A DNA stretch of 64,000 nt from Tetracentron sinense (Eukaryota > Streptophyta > Magnoliopsida > Trochodendrales > Trochodendraceae), in assembly GCA_015143295.1 (NCBI GenBank), contig CM026557.1:42603965-42667964 (forward strand). The letters run 5' to 3'. How positions within the stretch are numbered: the stretch's first letter is position 1; the number at the start of each line of letters is the position of its first letter. Positions 33,213-44,456 of the stretch are shown here, one piece after another. The position numbers and the translations under genes were made by a program. The notes below the pieces were generated by a model. It had not been told where the DNA came from, ran no database searches, and was given only the letters and a program-made list of their open reading frames with translations.

Positions 33213-33630
33213 ACCATAGTTGCAGGGAAAGCTATGTACATGGTGGGAAGCTCGCTTCCTCAGACAGACTCGCTTCCTAGGAAGCTCACTTCCTCGGACA
33301 AACTCGCTTCCTAGGAAACTCGTTTCCATCACGGCCCATTTAGTAGTCAAAGAGAGTTGTATGTGTGAAGTGATGAAGTAAACCGTAGTCCATAGCCTAT
33401 GGTGTAGACTCTAAGCAAGTATCATCGGTTGGGAACTAGACATCTACTTTTCCACAAGATCTCATGTAAGATAAAATCAAAGATATAGTTACCCATACTA
33501 ACATAATGGAAATAAGGAGAATATATCTCATTACTTGCTTCCCATTTCCTAAGTTTGTTTGAGCCTCACTTCCCTCTTCTCGCTTTCGCTTTGCTTCTCG
33601 TTTTCACTTCTCGCTCTGGTAACTATGAGT
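33213..33630. mobile_element. MITE, CATAGTTGC family, copy 1
   Basis: Shares its whole layout with 61219-61556: CATAGTTGCAG start, a GAAGCTCGCTTC-rich part, AAACCG-AGTC, TCTCATGTAAG, CCCAT-TTAACATAA-GG, and a TCGTTT/CTCACTCT-GTAACTATG end. The terminal CATAGTT/AACTATG pair is inverted. GAGTTAT-like flanks suggest a target duplication but with mismatches. Confidence 0.6.
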
Positions 33631-33679
33631 TATTGTGTTATACAACCATGCGTTACGAAATAATGGTGTTTTTTGCATT

Positions 33680-34688
33680 CATGGTTCAAAATATCGGTTT
33701 CGGGTGTCGTATCGGTAAGTCCAGAACAGGATACGTATCGACGTATCTGGACCGTATCGGATGGATACGGTAGAAAAAATCAGGATATGCAAAAAAATGT
33801 TTGGATACACAAGGAAAAACTTGGATACCTTACATAAAACTTCTTTTAATGCAAATAGAAATTATTAACAAACTAAATGAAGATCTTCAACTATGTTTAT
33901 AACCATACATATGAGAGTTAAAAATTTTATAAGTTAAAAAAGGCGTGCGTGTTGTACTGATAAAAAGATATGAAAATACAAACTATAGTCGCTTAGCTAA
34001 GTATAAGAAAAACAATCTAGATGTTAAAATCTTACATTCAATGAGTTAAATAAGAATGTATTGAATTACAACCTTAACTTTTAGCTTAATGTAAATATTT
34101 TTATGCTGAATTATTATACTGTTTAGTTGACTTTTTGGCCCTATAGATGAAAATATTTTTTAAGACTAAAATATGAGACTTTTTCTACCAAACTTTTGGT
34201 TTTTTGTAATTTTGAGATAATAAAATTTATTAAATTTTGATATTTGGGAAATACCATATCATTTGAAAGTTGAAATTTTGACCTAATCCCTAAAAGGTGC
34301 TAAAAAGAAGATTTTGTTCTTGAACTGGAAAATTGACTTTTTATTCTTCAGGAATTTAGATCAAGATATTTCTTATTGAATTCAAATGGGGGATAACCTA
34401 ATGTGCATATTAATATCTTAAATAAATGAAAGTAATATTAATTTAAAATCATTTACTTAAATAATATTTTATATAAATAAGTTATGCATATCGGGTCTTT
34501 GCTGTAGTTCCTAGTGTAAATCGGAGGGAAAAAAGTTAATTGAAAAATCCTCCATATCGGGTCTGTATCGGTCTCGTATCGCCCTGATACGGGAAAGTTT
34601 TTTTTCAGCGTACTAGTGTATCGGGTAGCTCCAAACAGGATACATATTGGACCGTATCGATCGATACGTATCAATATTTTAAACCATG
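33680..34688. mobile_element. 1-kb element with 8-bp target duplication (CATGGTTCAAAATAT family)
   Basis: The left end CATGGTTCAAAATATCGG pairs with the inverse of the right end (CATGGTTTAAAATATTGA). The exact 8-mer TTTGCATT flanks it (33672-33679, 34689-34696). GTATCG/CGATAC repeats sit near both ends; the middle is AT-rich without coding content. It lies in the intron 40 bp past the OSCP exon donor. Confidence 0.8.
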
Positions 34689-34728
34689 TTTGCATTGCAA
34701 GATTCACACAACAAGGAGTAAAAGTTAC

Positions 34729-34841
34729 AATAACAGTTGTCACAATGGCTTTCACCTCTCCCTTATGTACCATGTTCAACTCCACAAATCTCTTTACTAT
34801 ACTCTCAATGTATCTTAGTTTCCCATTCTCAGCCAAAATAG
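34729..34841 (-). pseudogene. ATP synthase OSCP subunit, internal exon
   Basis: The minus strand reads AILAENGKLRYIESIVKRFV, then ELNMVHKGEVKAIVTTVI, matching the OSCP stretch that normally precedes the PLP-EEE helix. Edges fit splicing: acceptor TTGTACTAG at 34842 side and donor ATT/GTAACT at 34728. The exon itself is open and undamaged. It lies 6 kb upstream of the last exon (28542-28669) in the same orientation, with a 1-kb MITE only 40 bp beyond its donor. I could not find the N-terminal (SGNYASALY) exon or the exon joining TTVI to IDPS. Confidence 0.65.
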
Positions 34842-34899
34842 CTAGTACAAGTAAAATCAATATAAGCATATTAGATAAACAACCAAGACTTGTATGAAC

Positions 34900-35558
34900 C
34901 CTTTATAAAGTATTAGCAGAATGTGTAGTGAAATTAGGGATCCATGTGAATAATATTTGGAGAAGCAATTAGAAGGTTAATCAGTAACAAACCAACAAGG
35001 GCACGAACTTTGTAGGAAAAAGATGTTCACTTTCTACATGAACATGAAAAGTGAAAACAAACCCTTTCAGCAAAGAATCAGTGAATACAGGAAAAGCATC
35101 ATTGAAGAGAAAAACATTTATGTAGCAGTATGTCTATAGTCATATATTGGACTTTTTACAAAGAAAAATGCAGGAAGATCATGGAAGGATTAATTACACT
35201 GCCTACAACTGATGTAGGCCTTAACCACTACACATTGTAAATTTTCTGAACATTTACTTGGAACCAGAATAAATGCCTTAACCGAAAGTGTAATAATTAT
35301 AATATTAAGCGTCTAGAAAAAATACAAGATTTTCTCTAGATGGGAAGAGGAGATTTCACTTAGGTCAGATGGGGCCAGGTGTGTAGTCAAAGAATGAGGG
35401 AATCTGAGACTCGGGAGATTATGTTGCATGAACAAGGCAGTGTTAGGCAATTGGATCTGGTGGTTTAGCAAAGAGTACAGAGCTCTTTGGAGTTTGGAGA
35501 GAGGTAATCCTGACCACATTTGATGTCTGATATTGTAATTGGAACTTGAGTCGCAGCC
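34900..35558. other. Non-coding region upstream of the OSCP exon
   Basis: No clear exon. A minus-strand frame near 35350-35540 (MWSGLPLSKLQRALYSLL) has an amphipathic, Arg/Ser/Leu-rich look that could be a decayed OSCP transit-peptide exon, but I cannot support that by a conserved motif. Confidence 0.3.
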
Positions 35559-35559
35559 A

Positions 35560-35885
35560 TGGTTCAAAATATCAGTATCAAATAGTGCATTGGACAGGTG
35601 ATTTGAGGATACGCATCGTGAATATACTTAGATATGCAACAAAAAACTTGGATACCTGGCATAAAACATTTTTAATGCAATTATAAGCTAAAAACGAACT
35701 AAATTATATATTCTCAAGTATCAACTACATTCATAACCATACATATGAGAGTCAAGAATTCTAAAAGTTAAATAATGATGCGCATGCTAATAAAAGGTAA
35801 GAAAACACAAATAATAGTCATGTAGCAATTATAAGCAAAATACAATCTAAATATGAAAACCTTGCATTCAATGAAATACATAACA
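35560..35885. mobile_element. Truncated copy of the CATGGTTCAAAATAT element
   Basis: The left end CATGGTTCAAAATATCAG and following text (GATACCTGGCATAAAAC, ATAACCATACATATGAGAGT) parallel 33680-34030. The right terminus is missing. Confidence 0.65.
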
Positions 35886-36758
35886 AAGAACCGACTTTAC
35901 AGCCTTAAAGTAAATGACATGCATCAAGCATGATACAACCTTAATACCACATTGAATTACGTGCTCAGAAAATAGAGTGGTACATAATAAGTGTGCCAGG
36001 CATAATCACAAGACCTTGTCAACTCATTTAAATATGATAACTGCTCTAGTACATCTAGTATTGACCGCCTTCTGGAGCATACAACAAACCTGTAAACCAT
36101 GAAATTTGTCCATAACTTTCACTCAATGCTTGTGACTAAGCATCATGTCCATAAGTTCTAGATGAGTGGGATTGAGCATCATGACCATAACCATATTAAA
36201 ACAAATATGCTCTCATCCATAGCCACTAACATATTGACTACAACCCTAATTTAAAAAAAAATAGTCCATGGATCTTGTAGCTCATCAATATACTAACCCA
36301 TTTCATTTTTCAAACATAAATTCAAGGTATTTTTTTAAAGAACAAAAAAATGCAGATTATAGGGTTGTTGAAAATTTTACTATAATAAATGTAATACCCC
36401 TTAACTTTATTTTAATTCATTTATCATTTAATAAGTAACACGAAAACATACACACTACAAAAGAAATAGGCAGCTTGTGTTCACTTCCAGTGTACTTTAC
36501 ACCTTTTTTGAAAGATCCAGCATCCTCATCAGCACTTCTAGGAATGTAGTTGTACAGATAATCAGGTGAATATATAAGGGTTATTTTGACATCAATTTTG
36601 GCAATTCTTTGAATCTAGAAGCGAATCAATCTGAATTCTCTGAAATGATTATGTGCTCTACTTGTTTGGAAACAGTCAGTCAAAATCCAATATAAAGAAC
36701 ATAAAAGACAGAATCATGTTTGAACAAAGAGTAGAAAAACGAGCCCCAAGAATGGATC
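35886..36758. other. Non-coding region, nothing firm
   Basis: Contains an isolated CACTACAAAAGAAA (36453-36466) that resembles a CACTA terminus without a partner. No gene seen. Confidence 0.4.
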
Positions 36759-39700
36759 TGTAGAAACCTGTATTTTAATTGCCGTATTCGTGTCATATAT
36801 GTGATGCCTTGTTCCTTTAATGATGTTAAGTTGATTTAAAAATAGTATTTTGGGAATAATGCTTATCTATGTTTGGATGGTGAATTTTGCATTTGGAGTC
36901 TCATAAAATTGGCTAAGTATAGGAATTGTAAGAAACGACTAATTTTTAGCAAAAATAATAATTATCGAATTTTGAGATAATGGTCCCTGGTAATTGATGT
37001 TTATGTGATAAATGAACATATGAAATTTTATGGAATTTTAATATTATGTATGGAGTGGTTTATTCGACTATCTATTTTGGGACAATGGGCAGGATTTTCG
37101 TTTTTGTGCTAAAATTAGAAATTGACATTTTGATTTACTAGGAATTTGATTTTCTAAGTAGTTTTATTCAAAAACTTTAAGTAAATGAAATAAAAACTTA
37201 ACAACATTTACTTAAACATTTTTAATTAAAATAAGTGTGTTGTTGGTGTGTGTTGTAGGAGAAAAATAAGGCATAACCAATCTTGTCGACCGTTGTCAGT
37301 GAAAACACGGAAGTAGCCAAAGTAACCAATCCGATCGACCAAAATTTCAAGTCGATCGACTGACTTTAGCACAAAAGCTACTAAATTGGGTTTTTACAAG
37401 AATTGGAAGGGATTTAGGAATCTAAACCCTATAACTAGATCTTTATTCATGGGATTAGGGTTTCTAATCAATCTAAGAGCCTTAGAACTTCAGAGAGAGA
37501 GAGAAAAACTAGGGCTTTGAAAGGGTTCTTGCTTGGAGAAGAAGAAAAGGCTTTGAAGAGAAGGAGATTGTGATCTAGGTCATTCTTGTTCCAGGCTGGT
37601 GTAGAGAAGATCCCTTTGCAAGCTTTTGGATCGTAGGGAATCGATTGAGAAAGGTAAATATATGTCTCTTGTTATCAATACCATGATCATTGATTATGAT
37701 TAAGGATAAGGGATTAAGAAATGAAGTAAGAACAAGAATAAGCATGATTTTGAAGGTTTGATACACTTTTCTAAATTAATGATTTTATAATTGTAGACAC
37801 CCCATTTTGCAGCAAGAGAGTCTTTTTGGGCCCTGATGGCCAATGGCTCCAAGTACCATAAGATATCTTCAAAAATGAGATCCGAACTCCGAAATAACCT
37901 GAGGTCAAGTCCCACCCAAGGCCCAGTTCAAGCCCAATTCAAAATCAACCAAATCCGGGCCTTAAAAAGGGGGGGAAAACCCCAATTTTTATAACTGTTT
38001 AGGGGTGCTACTTTAAGTAGCGCCCACTTTATGATTGGCTGATTTCAAAACTTAAGGTTTTGCATGCGACAACCCATTGGAAGAGAATAAAACAGTCTCC
38101 CCCTTGATTTTTCTTAGATCTCCTTTTAGCCGAACAAATCCTAGATTGCCACCTGGATTACGGTTTCAAAACGTCTTTTAACTTCATTGCAGCCACAAAG
38201 GGTGAAAACCCTACTTTTCACTCTATAAAAGGAGCCTCACCCCTACCCTTCATGGACACTTTGGAAATTCCCAACTATTGGAGATCCTAACCTTAGACCT
38301 AGATATTTATATTGGAGCCTTTAGAACTTCAGAAAAGTCTAGACCTTAAGCCCTAGAAGATCTTGCACCTCACCTTGGAAAAGTCCAGAATACATCAAAG
38401 CCTTCTCGAATCTTCATAGGAATTTTCAATCTAGGAAGACTTTAGGACTCTCTTCGCATATATCTTGGATGAAAAGACCTAGGGAGTTTAGATCTCATCT
38501 TTGTTGAAGGACTTGCTTGAGCATTTGGAGCATAAGCTAAAGGAAAGAAAAGGTATGCAACACTCATTGATTCTCCTTCTACCCATCCAATTCATTTCTT
38601 CATTCGCTTTCCCATAGTAGTCCAAAGATTTCCCTTCAAACGGTCATGAGGAAGTAGAAATCCGGGCGAGGGAAAGTGCGGGAAGAATAGATCTTCGATT
38701 TCTTTCATTGTTCTTTTTTTATTATTTCATTTCATTAGTTTCTCATTTTTCCGCTAATGTAGGCAGGGCCACTCTCGAATCGGTCGAGGAGAGAGTTTGG
38801 TCATTACCGATTTAAGGAAAAATGATCGCCGCTCAAGTAGAGAGAACCACCCCGATTCAGTCGAGGAGGGGTGTGTTCCAATCTCGAAATAAAAGATTAA
38901 AAAATTAAGTAGGGAAGGATTTGCCTCGATTCGGTTGAGGATAGGCATTCCTATCTCAAAAAGAAAAAATAATAATTACTTTTGTTAAGTCCAATGAAAA
39001 GAAAATTAAATTAATGGAGAAAAGCTAAAAGGCAACCGTCGCTCGACGGATGAGTTGGGGTACCTAACACCTTCCCCGGCTCATAAAAGAACCCCCAAAC
39101 CCAACCTTCGGTTCTCGGACCAAGAGGGACATTAGTAGGTGACCAATCACACCCTTATTCTTGATTGGTGGCGACTCTAAGGTCTTGGCTTCTCATTAGT
39201 GTGAAAGTACTAATGTGGGGAGGAGATCAACTCGAGCCGGCTATCGCACAATAATCATTGTTTAAGAATAAGGATGTAATTTTAAGATTAAGATTTTGTA
39301 AGCAAGCATGTATAAGAAATTGTATGCATGTAGGGATAGTGTTCAATAAGAATAAAATGGTTAAATATGTATGGAATGATTGGATCTATGTTTCTTGTGC
39401 GATTTGGGTGAAAATAAATATATATGGGATGATGTGATGATTCAAGGGGTGATTAATATGCCTTGTAAATTATGAATGTGTTGTTACATGCCTTATGAAT
39501 TATTAACAAGTTATTGTGTTATATGGTTCAACGTGATGAATGTAAATTGATAAGCATGATGTATGTTGTGGTTTATTTTCAGGTAAACAAACCTTGAATT
39601 ATGGTCTTGTTGCCTAGGTTATTTATTATGGTCTTGGTGATCTTAAGGTGAAGTTTAACCGAAGGTTTATCACCAATGATGAGTTACAAGTATGATATGT

Positions 39701-40639
39701 TAACAAGTACGATATATTCACAAGAATGTATATAAGCATAAGTATGGTTTGCATGATTGAGTTTTCTCACAATGTAACGAGTACCAACACCAGTCTAAGA
39801 TCTCAAGATACTTTCACCTAAAGCATCGAGAATTCTAGTACCTGGTTCACAAGTAGATGCAAATAGGAAACGATGGTACTAGTATCTGACTATCTGGTTT
39901 ACAAGAATCCGATGGATGCCGACGGGTGTCAAATCATTGGTACTCGGTATGAATAATATATCGTAGCCTCTTCACATATATAGTGTTGAGTTATTTTAAG
40001 TTATCTCACAATTGTATGTTGTTTCGCACAAGATAAGATCTCACAAGCATGATAAGTCAAGTAAAATAAGATGTTCACAAGTTAAGTATGATGATAAAAC
40101 GCTCACAAGTAAGTAAGATGCATATGCTCACATGTTTCCGCACTCTGATTATGTATGTTGTGTATGCATGTTAAGTCAATGATGACAAGTATGTATGTGT
40201 TATGTTTATGATTTGTTAGCTAGGAGTTTATATTCATTGAGCATTTCGTTGCTCAGCCGATATGTTTATGTCGACAGGTTTAGATTTGGAGACTACAACT
40301 GAACCTTGGGGTGAAAGAGGAGTACATTAAGGAACTAGAAGGTGATTATGCAAAAGAGGAGAATCATTTGGATATATATTTATACTACTGATTCAAGTTA
40401 TTTGACTTTTATTAGATGAGTTGTAATCAGATTTATTCATGGATGATGTTTAAGTTTATTGATCATAGGATCATGATGGAAGATTCAGCTTTTATGGAGA
40501 TGTTTAAGATTTTGGTATAATTAAGGAAATTTGTATGTTTTATTTTCTTTAGTTATGCCTTTATGTTCATTATGTTCAAGATAAGTAGTGTCACGATTCA
40601 AAGTTCCATTTGGCCTAGATGGGGTTTTGGGACGTGACA
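36759..40639 (+). repeat. Gypsy-type LTR (probable solo), with a nested solo LTR
   Basis: It starts TGTAGAAACCTG and ends GGGACGTGACA, like the Tekay-type LTR at 53639-57134, and has the same late block order (CATTGAGCATTTC-TTGCTCAG, TGTCGACAGG). Without the nested insertion it is about 2.4 kb. No internal region lies next to it and no matching target duplication was found, so it is either a solo LTR or a remnant. Old. Confidence 0.5.
37792..39250 (+). repeat. Solo LTR with target duplication ATAAT
   Basis: A 1,459-bp LTR that starts TGTAGACACCCC and ends TATCGCACA, flanked by ATAAT on both sides (37787-37791, 39251-39255). A TATA box CTATAAAAGGAG lies near 38223. Family is probably Ty3/Gypsy by its ends (inference). 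It was left by LTR-LTR recombination inside the older LTR at 36759-40639. Confidence 0.8.
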
Positions 40640-40656
40640 AATTCCAAGCCCCCTAA

Positions 40657-42217
40657 GTGCCTGTTTGGCAACAATTCTGGTGATTCTCTTGTCCTGAAGA
40701 AAAATTTGTTCTTCTTAAGGATGTGTTCTAAAGATCAATTTTGTGCTAAAAATTCATTTCGCAATAGTCAGCTAGAATCTGTTTTAACTTTTCAAGAACA
40801 GAAATAACAGAATCACGTTTGGATGGAGCAAAAAAAAAGCCTAATTTTTCTATTGACATTACAAAACTTAAGTCATCAAACTCTAATCAAAAAATTGATC
40901 TCAAGTTTTTTTTAATTTTTTAACGCTGATCTACCTCTCCCAATAATGCTGGACATTTTTTTTTTATAATTTTAAAATATGTTATTTAAACTTGGAAAAT
41001 CAAGTTTTAAAGAGGTCATCCTATCGGACGGAACAAACCCATTTAACATTTCAATTGAAACTGCAAGACGTGCAAATAAAAGTATTGAAAGAGAAATCAT
41101 ATATCAGCATTAGTCGTTTTCTTTTGCTGGAATGAAAGGAAGAAGCATACTAATGTTCATGAAAATTACAGGCACAACCATTTCTCACAACTCTATAAAG
41201 TTACAAAATTAAATTGATATTCACCATCCGTGTTCTTTCAAACAACTCAAAGACCTCTTCCCACATAGCCTTAGAAGCATATCCACAGATCATTGAGTTC
41301 AAGACACAGCATCCCTATATGGCATTTTCTCGAATAAGGTATGTGCAACATCAACTTCCCCACACTTTGCATACATGGAGGCCAATGCGTTTTGCACAAA
41401 CAAGCTCCATTGAAGACAGCTTGCATCAATGGACCTATGAACCTCCCTCCCGAAACCCATGTCAAATCCTTCACCGCAAACCTTGAGAACACATGGGTAT
41501 GTGAATTCCTCAGGTCTGATCCTCTTGTACACCATTTGTTTATATGTAGATAGAGCCTCCCCAGAAAAATCCATTTCCAAATATGCATAAAGCAACATAT
41601 TCCAAGGTAACACGCCAAATATTTGATCTCAATTATGACATGGGCATCAATATGGTGATTAAAGGTTGAGTAATGCCAAGCTTTAGAACCAAGATAGGCT
41701 GGGGTTCAAGAACTAAGGAGATAATGTGGGCATGGAGATGTTTCCCCTGTGGGAATGACTTGAGGGTGGTGCAGGATAATAGAAGTGATGAGATTGGTTG
41801 TAGGATAAGGTGATAAGAAGTTGTAGAGGAGGCATGGAATGCAAGGAGAGAGGTCCTGAAAGCATGGGATAGGTGGCTGGTGAAGTCCTCGACGACAAGA
41901 GAGAGAGAGGGTACCTTGCCGGAGAAGCAGTTGCCGCCAGATATCGATGGAGCCACAAGGACAAAATCAGCGCTGGTTATTGCGCCCAAGAGGAGAACCC
42001 TAAAATGTATTGTGTGATGTGATAAAAAGAGAGGCCCATGTTTTTGTCCCTACAAAAGTATTTCTGAAAAGTGAAAAAAAATTACTCTTCAATTATTGCT
42101 CTAGAATGAGTGTATTTCTTGGAATTGTTCCGGATTCTATGCCAGCCAAACATTATCCTCAAGTTCTATTTCCAGGAAATCGAGAATTGTTCCCCGGGAG
42201 TGATGCCAAACAGCCCC
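40657..42217. mobile_element. PIF/Harbinger-type element carrying a PPR gene fragment
   Basis: The left end GTGCCTGTTTGGCAACAATT pairs with the inverse of the right end (GGGGCTGTTTGGCATCACTC). TAA flanks both sides (40654-40656, 42218-42220), the target size of PIF/Harbinger. The 1,561-bp body has no transposase. About half of it is a minus-strand PPR gene fragment (41210-42005) that starts and ends inside the element, as expected of gene-capturing (Pack-type) MITEs. The rest is AT-rich. Confidence 0.6.
41210..42005 (-). pseudogene. Pentatricopeptide-repeat (PPR) gene fragment, captured 5' part
   Basis: Minus-strand pieces read LLLSCTTLKSFPQGKHLHAH, EALSTYKQMVYKRIRPEEFT, YPCVLKVCGE and NALASMYAKCGEVDVAHTLF-EKMPYRDAVS, which are P, L and S motifs of a PLS-class PPR protein. 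Such proteins bind organellar RNA, usually for editing. The order resembles Arabidopsis At1g71490-like proteins from memory. The fragment covers about 200 of some 600-700 residues and stops before the E/DYW end. At least three frameshifts are visible: one after PILVLKL, one before PWNMLL, and one after RDAVS, where NSMICGYASKAMWEEVFELF continues in another frame. It is not functional. Confidence 0.8.
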
Positions 42218-42220
42218 TAA

Positions 42221-43036
42221 ATCTCCAATGATGTAACTGTACAGATCAGCAGGTCAATATATAAATCTCCAACATCATTTACATAATTAGCAAGTCTCCA
42301 CGAAAAGTCGGATGATCGACGCAATGCCAAAATGTAACATATCTTTTTGCATCAATTTTTTTCAAGTGCCTATGTAATATGAAAAACCCTTTATCATATA
42401 AAACGCCGAGAAAAGCTCTAACAGCAAATCAATTTTATAAAGATGACAATCAACTTCCACAACATTGTCTTCTAAACCATCTATACTAATATGCCAGTAA
42501 GTGAAAATAGTTTAACAGCTGTCAAAGTAAACTAGAAAAAGTATGAAATGGACTAAATTGCTCTAGTAATGCAACACTCATCAAAGAACTATAAAATGTG
42601 TATTGCACCAAAAGTGACTTAGTAGAAAACATGGCAAACTAGAGGAATGAGCTTTGAAACCTAGAGATCAAGTTTGTAAGAAAAAAGATGGGGTGCTACA
42701 ATTATTATATTACCTTCTTTGTGCATGTTGGTAGTCTCCATTTTCAGGTTAAAATTTGCATGACTACCCAAGTAATATCAAATGTCATGCCAAAAGAAGA
42801 CGTATAGAAGAAACCAAGATGAAACATAGAGTAGATAAACATTTTCATATCTATTACATTACAACAATACGAACAACCTTGTAGGGACTAGAGATGGGTT
42901 GGAATAGTGAGTGCGTACATAGACACTTTGTGGCTTGTTTATATTTATAATATTTATAATCCATCTGATCAATAATAATTTCCTTTCTTTCAACTTTTTT
43001 CATTTTCTTTTACAAAGAATAACATTTACTTCTTAC
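42221..43036. other. Intergenic 3' of TERT, nothing recognised
   Basis: No gene seen between the PPR-carrying element and the hAT MITE. Confidence 0.5.
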
Positions 43037-43495
43037 TAGGGCTGCACAAAGCCCGATCGGCCCGTTGGTGCGGCTCGGCTCGGCCCGAGATCGGCCCGAA
43101 TTTTAGGCTCGAACGGGCCAAGCCAAGCCTAAAAAAAGCCCGAAAACTCAATCAAGCCGAGCTCGGGCCAACCCCTGTGCAGCTCGGCCCGGCTCGATTG
43201 AGGTTCCGTTCGGCCAGAACACGGCTCGGCTCGAATATTATTAAATAAATAAAAAATAAATAAAAATATTATTTATATATATCATTATTATACATATAAA
43301 TAATATAAAATATTATTATTTAAAAAAAAAAAAAGGATTCAAGCCGAGCTCGAGCCAAGCCAAGCCCGGCTTGAGCTTGAATCAATTCGGGCCGAGCCTC
43401 GGGCCGAGCCAGGCTTTTGAATTCGGGCCGAGCTTCGGGCTGATTTTTCGAGCTTGATTTCGGGCCGAGCCGGGCTTGGCCTGAATACAGCCCTA
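43037..43495. mobile_element. hAT MITE, 459 bp, exact 8-bp target duplication
   Basis: The element starts TAGGGCTGCACAAAGCCCG and ends GAATACAGCCCTA. CTTCTTAC flanks it exactly (43029-43036, 43496-43503). The body is built of GGCTCGGC/GCCGAGC motifs in both orientations with an AT-rich centre. It lies about 120 bp 3' of the TERT stop codon. Confidence 0.85.
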
Positions 43496-43616
43496 CTTCT
43501 TACTAAAGGAAAATTTTAAACTTCAATAAATCTTCAAAACAGTTTGGATAACAAAGCTAATGTAGGCAAAAAGAATAAATCAATGATCACAATATTTCTC
43601 ACATACCTCTAATAAT

Positions 43617-43890
43617 CTAATACTTGATTTTCCAAAATACAGAAGAATGCGAATCATCAACAGCATATTTTAGTTGAGATGAAGTACTCTCTAGTATTCT
43701 CTGTGCCAACAAATTAGACCTCAAGAAAGATAGCAACCCTTTATGCCGTGATTGTTTTCTCTTCAATACACGAATATATGCTTTCAATCCAAGCCATTCA
43801 ACTTCTTCCTTTTCCAGCTGGAGAATCGGATAGAGATTAAAGCCAAGATTCATAGAATGCATCCTTTTCTTTATTAGCTTGTGCATATAC
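43617..43890 (-). CDS. TERT: Telomerase reverse transcriptase, last exon
   Basis: Encodes the end of the C-terminal extension (the thumb): YMHKLIKKRMHSMNLGFNLY, then EEVEWLGLKAYIRVLKRKQS, and ends SHSSVFWKIKY, very like the end of Arabidopsis TERT as I remember it. The acceptor is GATAATCAG; the first base G completes the Arg codon (AG/G) split by the 293-bp intron. The stop codon is at 43617-43619. The thumb holds the RNA-DNA duplex during repeat synthesis. Confidence 0.92.
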
Positions 43891-44183
43891 CTGATTATCA
43901 ACAGCCATGGGATAAAATTAGACCACGTGAAAAAGAATCCTTGTTGTTGAATTTAAAGTAATAATGAACTTAAAAGTCATTTTTTAATGTACAAAGATAC
44001 GAAAGAAACCCATTTCTTGGCATCTCTACAAATTCGTTGCAATTTGTTAGAACATTGTATTTTTGGGCTTGAATAATAAATAAAATGCAAGTAACATCAT
44101 TAAACAATGATGGAATATTATTACCACGTGATATTGTTTACACTACTTATTATAAGGATACTGTAAAATAATGAAATCCTTAC

Positions 44184-44456
44184 CTCAAAGATCTGTGAAT
44201 TATTTCTAAATAGTATTCTGAACGAAGTTTGCATACGTTCGTCAAGTCGCAGACATAACAATGGAACTTCATTGCGCATAATAGAAAAGCTTGATAGATA
44301 TTTAATCTGACAATGGTTGCAGAATTAATATTTGAATCGTAGAATACCGGATGGCATTTGGGCCGCATATAATCGCACAACTTTTCCTTTAAAAGATGAC
44401 CTGGTTTACCTTGCCAGCAGACAGTAAGAGTCGAACTCAAAGTGCTATTCATATAC
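44184..44456 (-). CDS. TERT: Telomerase reverse transcriptase, exon of the C-terminal extension
   Basis: Reads YMNSTLSSTLTVCWQGKPGH, then LRPKCHPVFYDSNINSATIV-like plant TERT text (here MRPKCHPVFYDSNINSATIV) and RLNIYQAFLLCAMKFHCYV. Acceptor GTGGAACAG and donor GAG/GTAAGG are both standard. It starts and ends in phase 2, matching its neighbours. The 273-bp exon is open throughout. Confidence 0.93.

Noticed and set aside
35313-35567. Minus-strand frame as the first exon of OSCP
   Set aside because: It only has transit-peptide-like composition; no conserved OSCP residues or splice support.
36389-36400. TGTAATACCCC as the start of the Gypsy LTR that ends at 40639
   Set aside because: TGTAGAAACC at 36759 fits the LTR start better; neither gave a matching target duplication.
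36453-36466. CACTACAAAAGAAA as a CACTA transposon end (also CACTACAAAAGGG near 8477)
   Set aside because: No matching inverted partner or 3-bp duplication was found for either.
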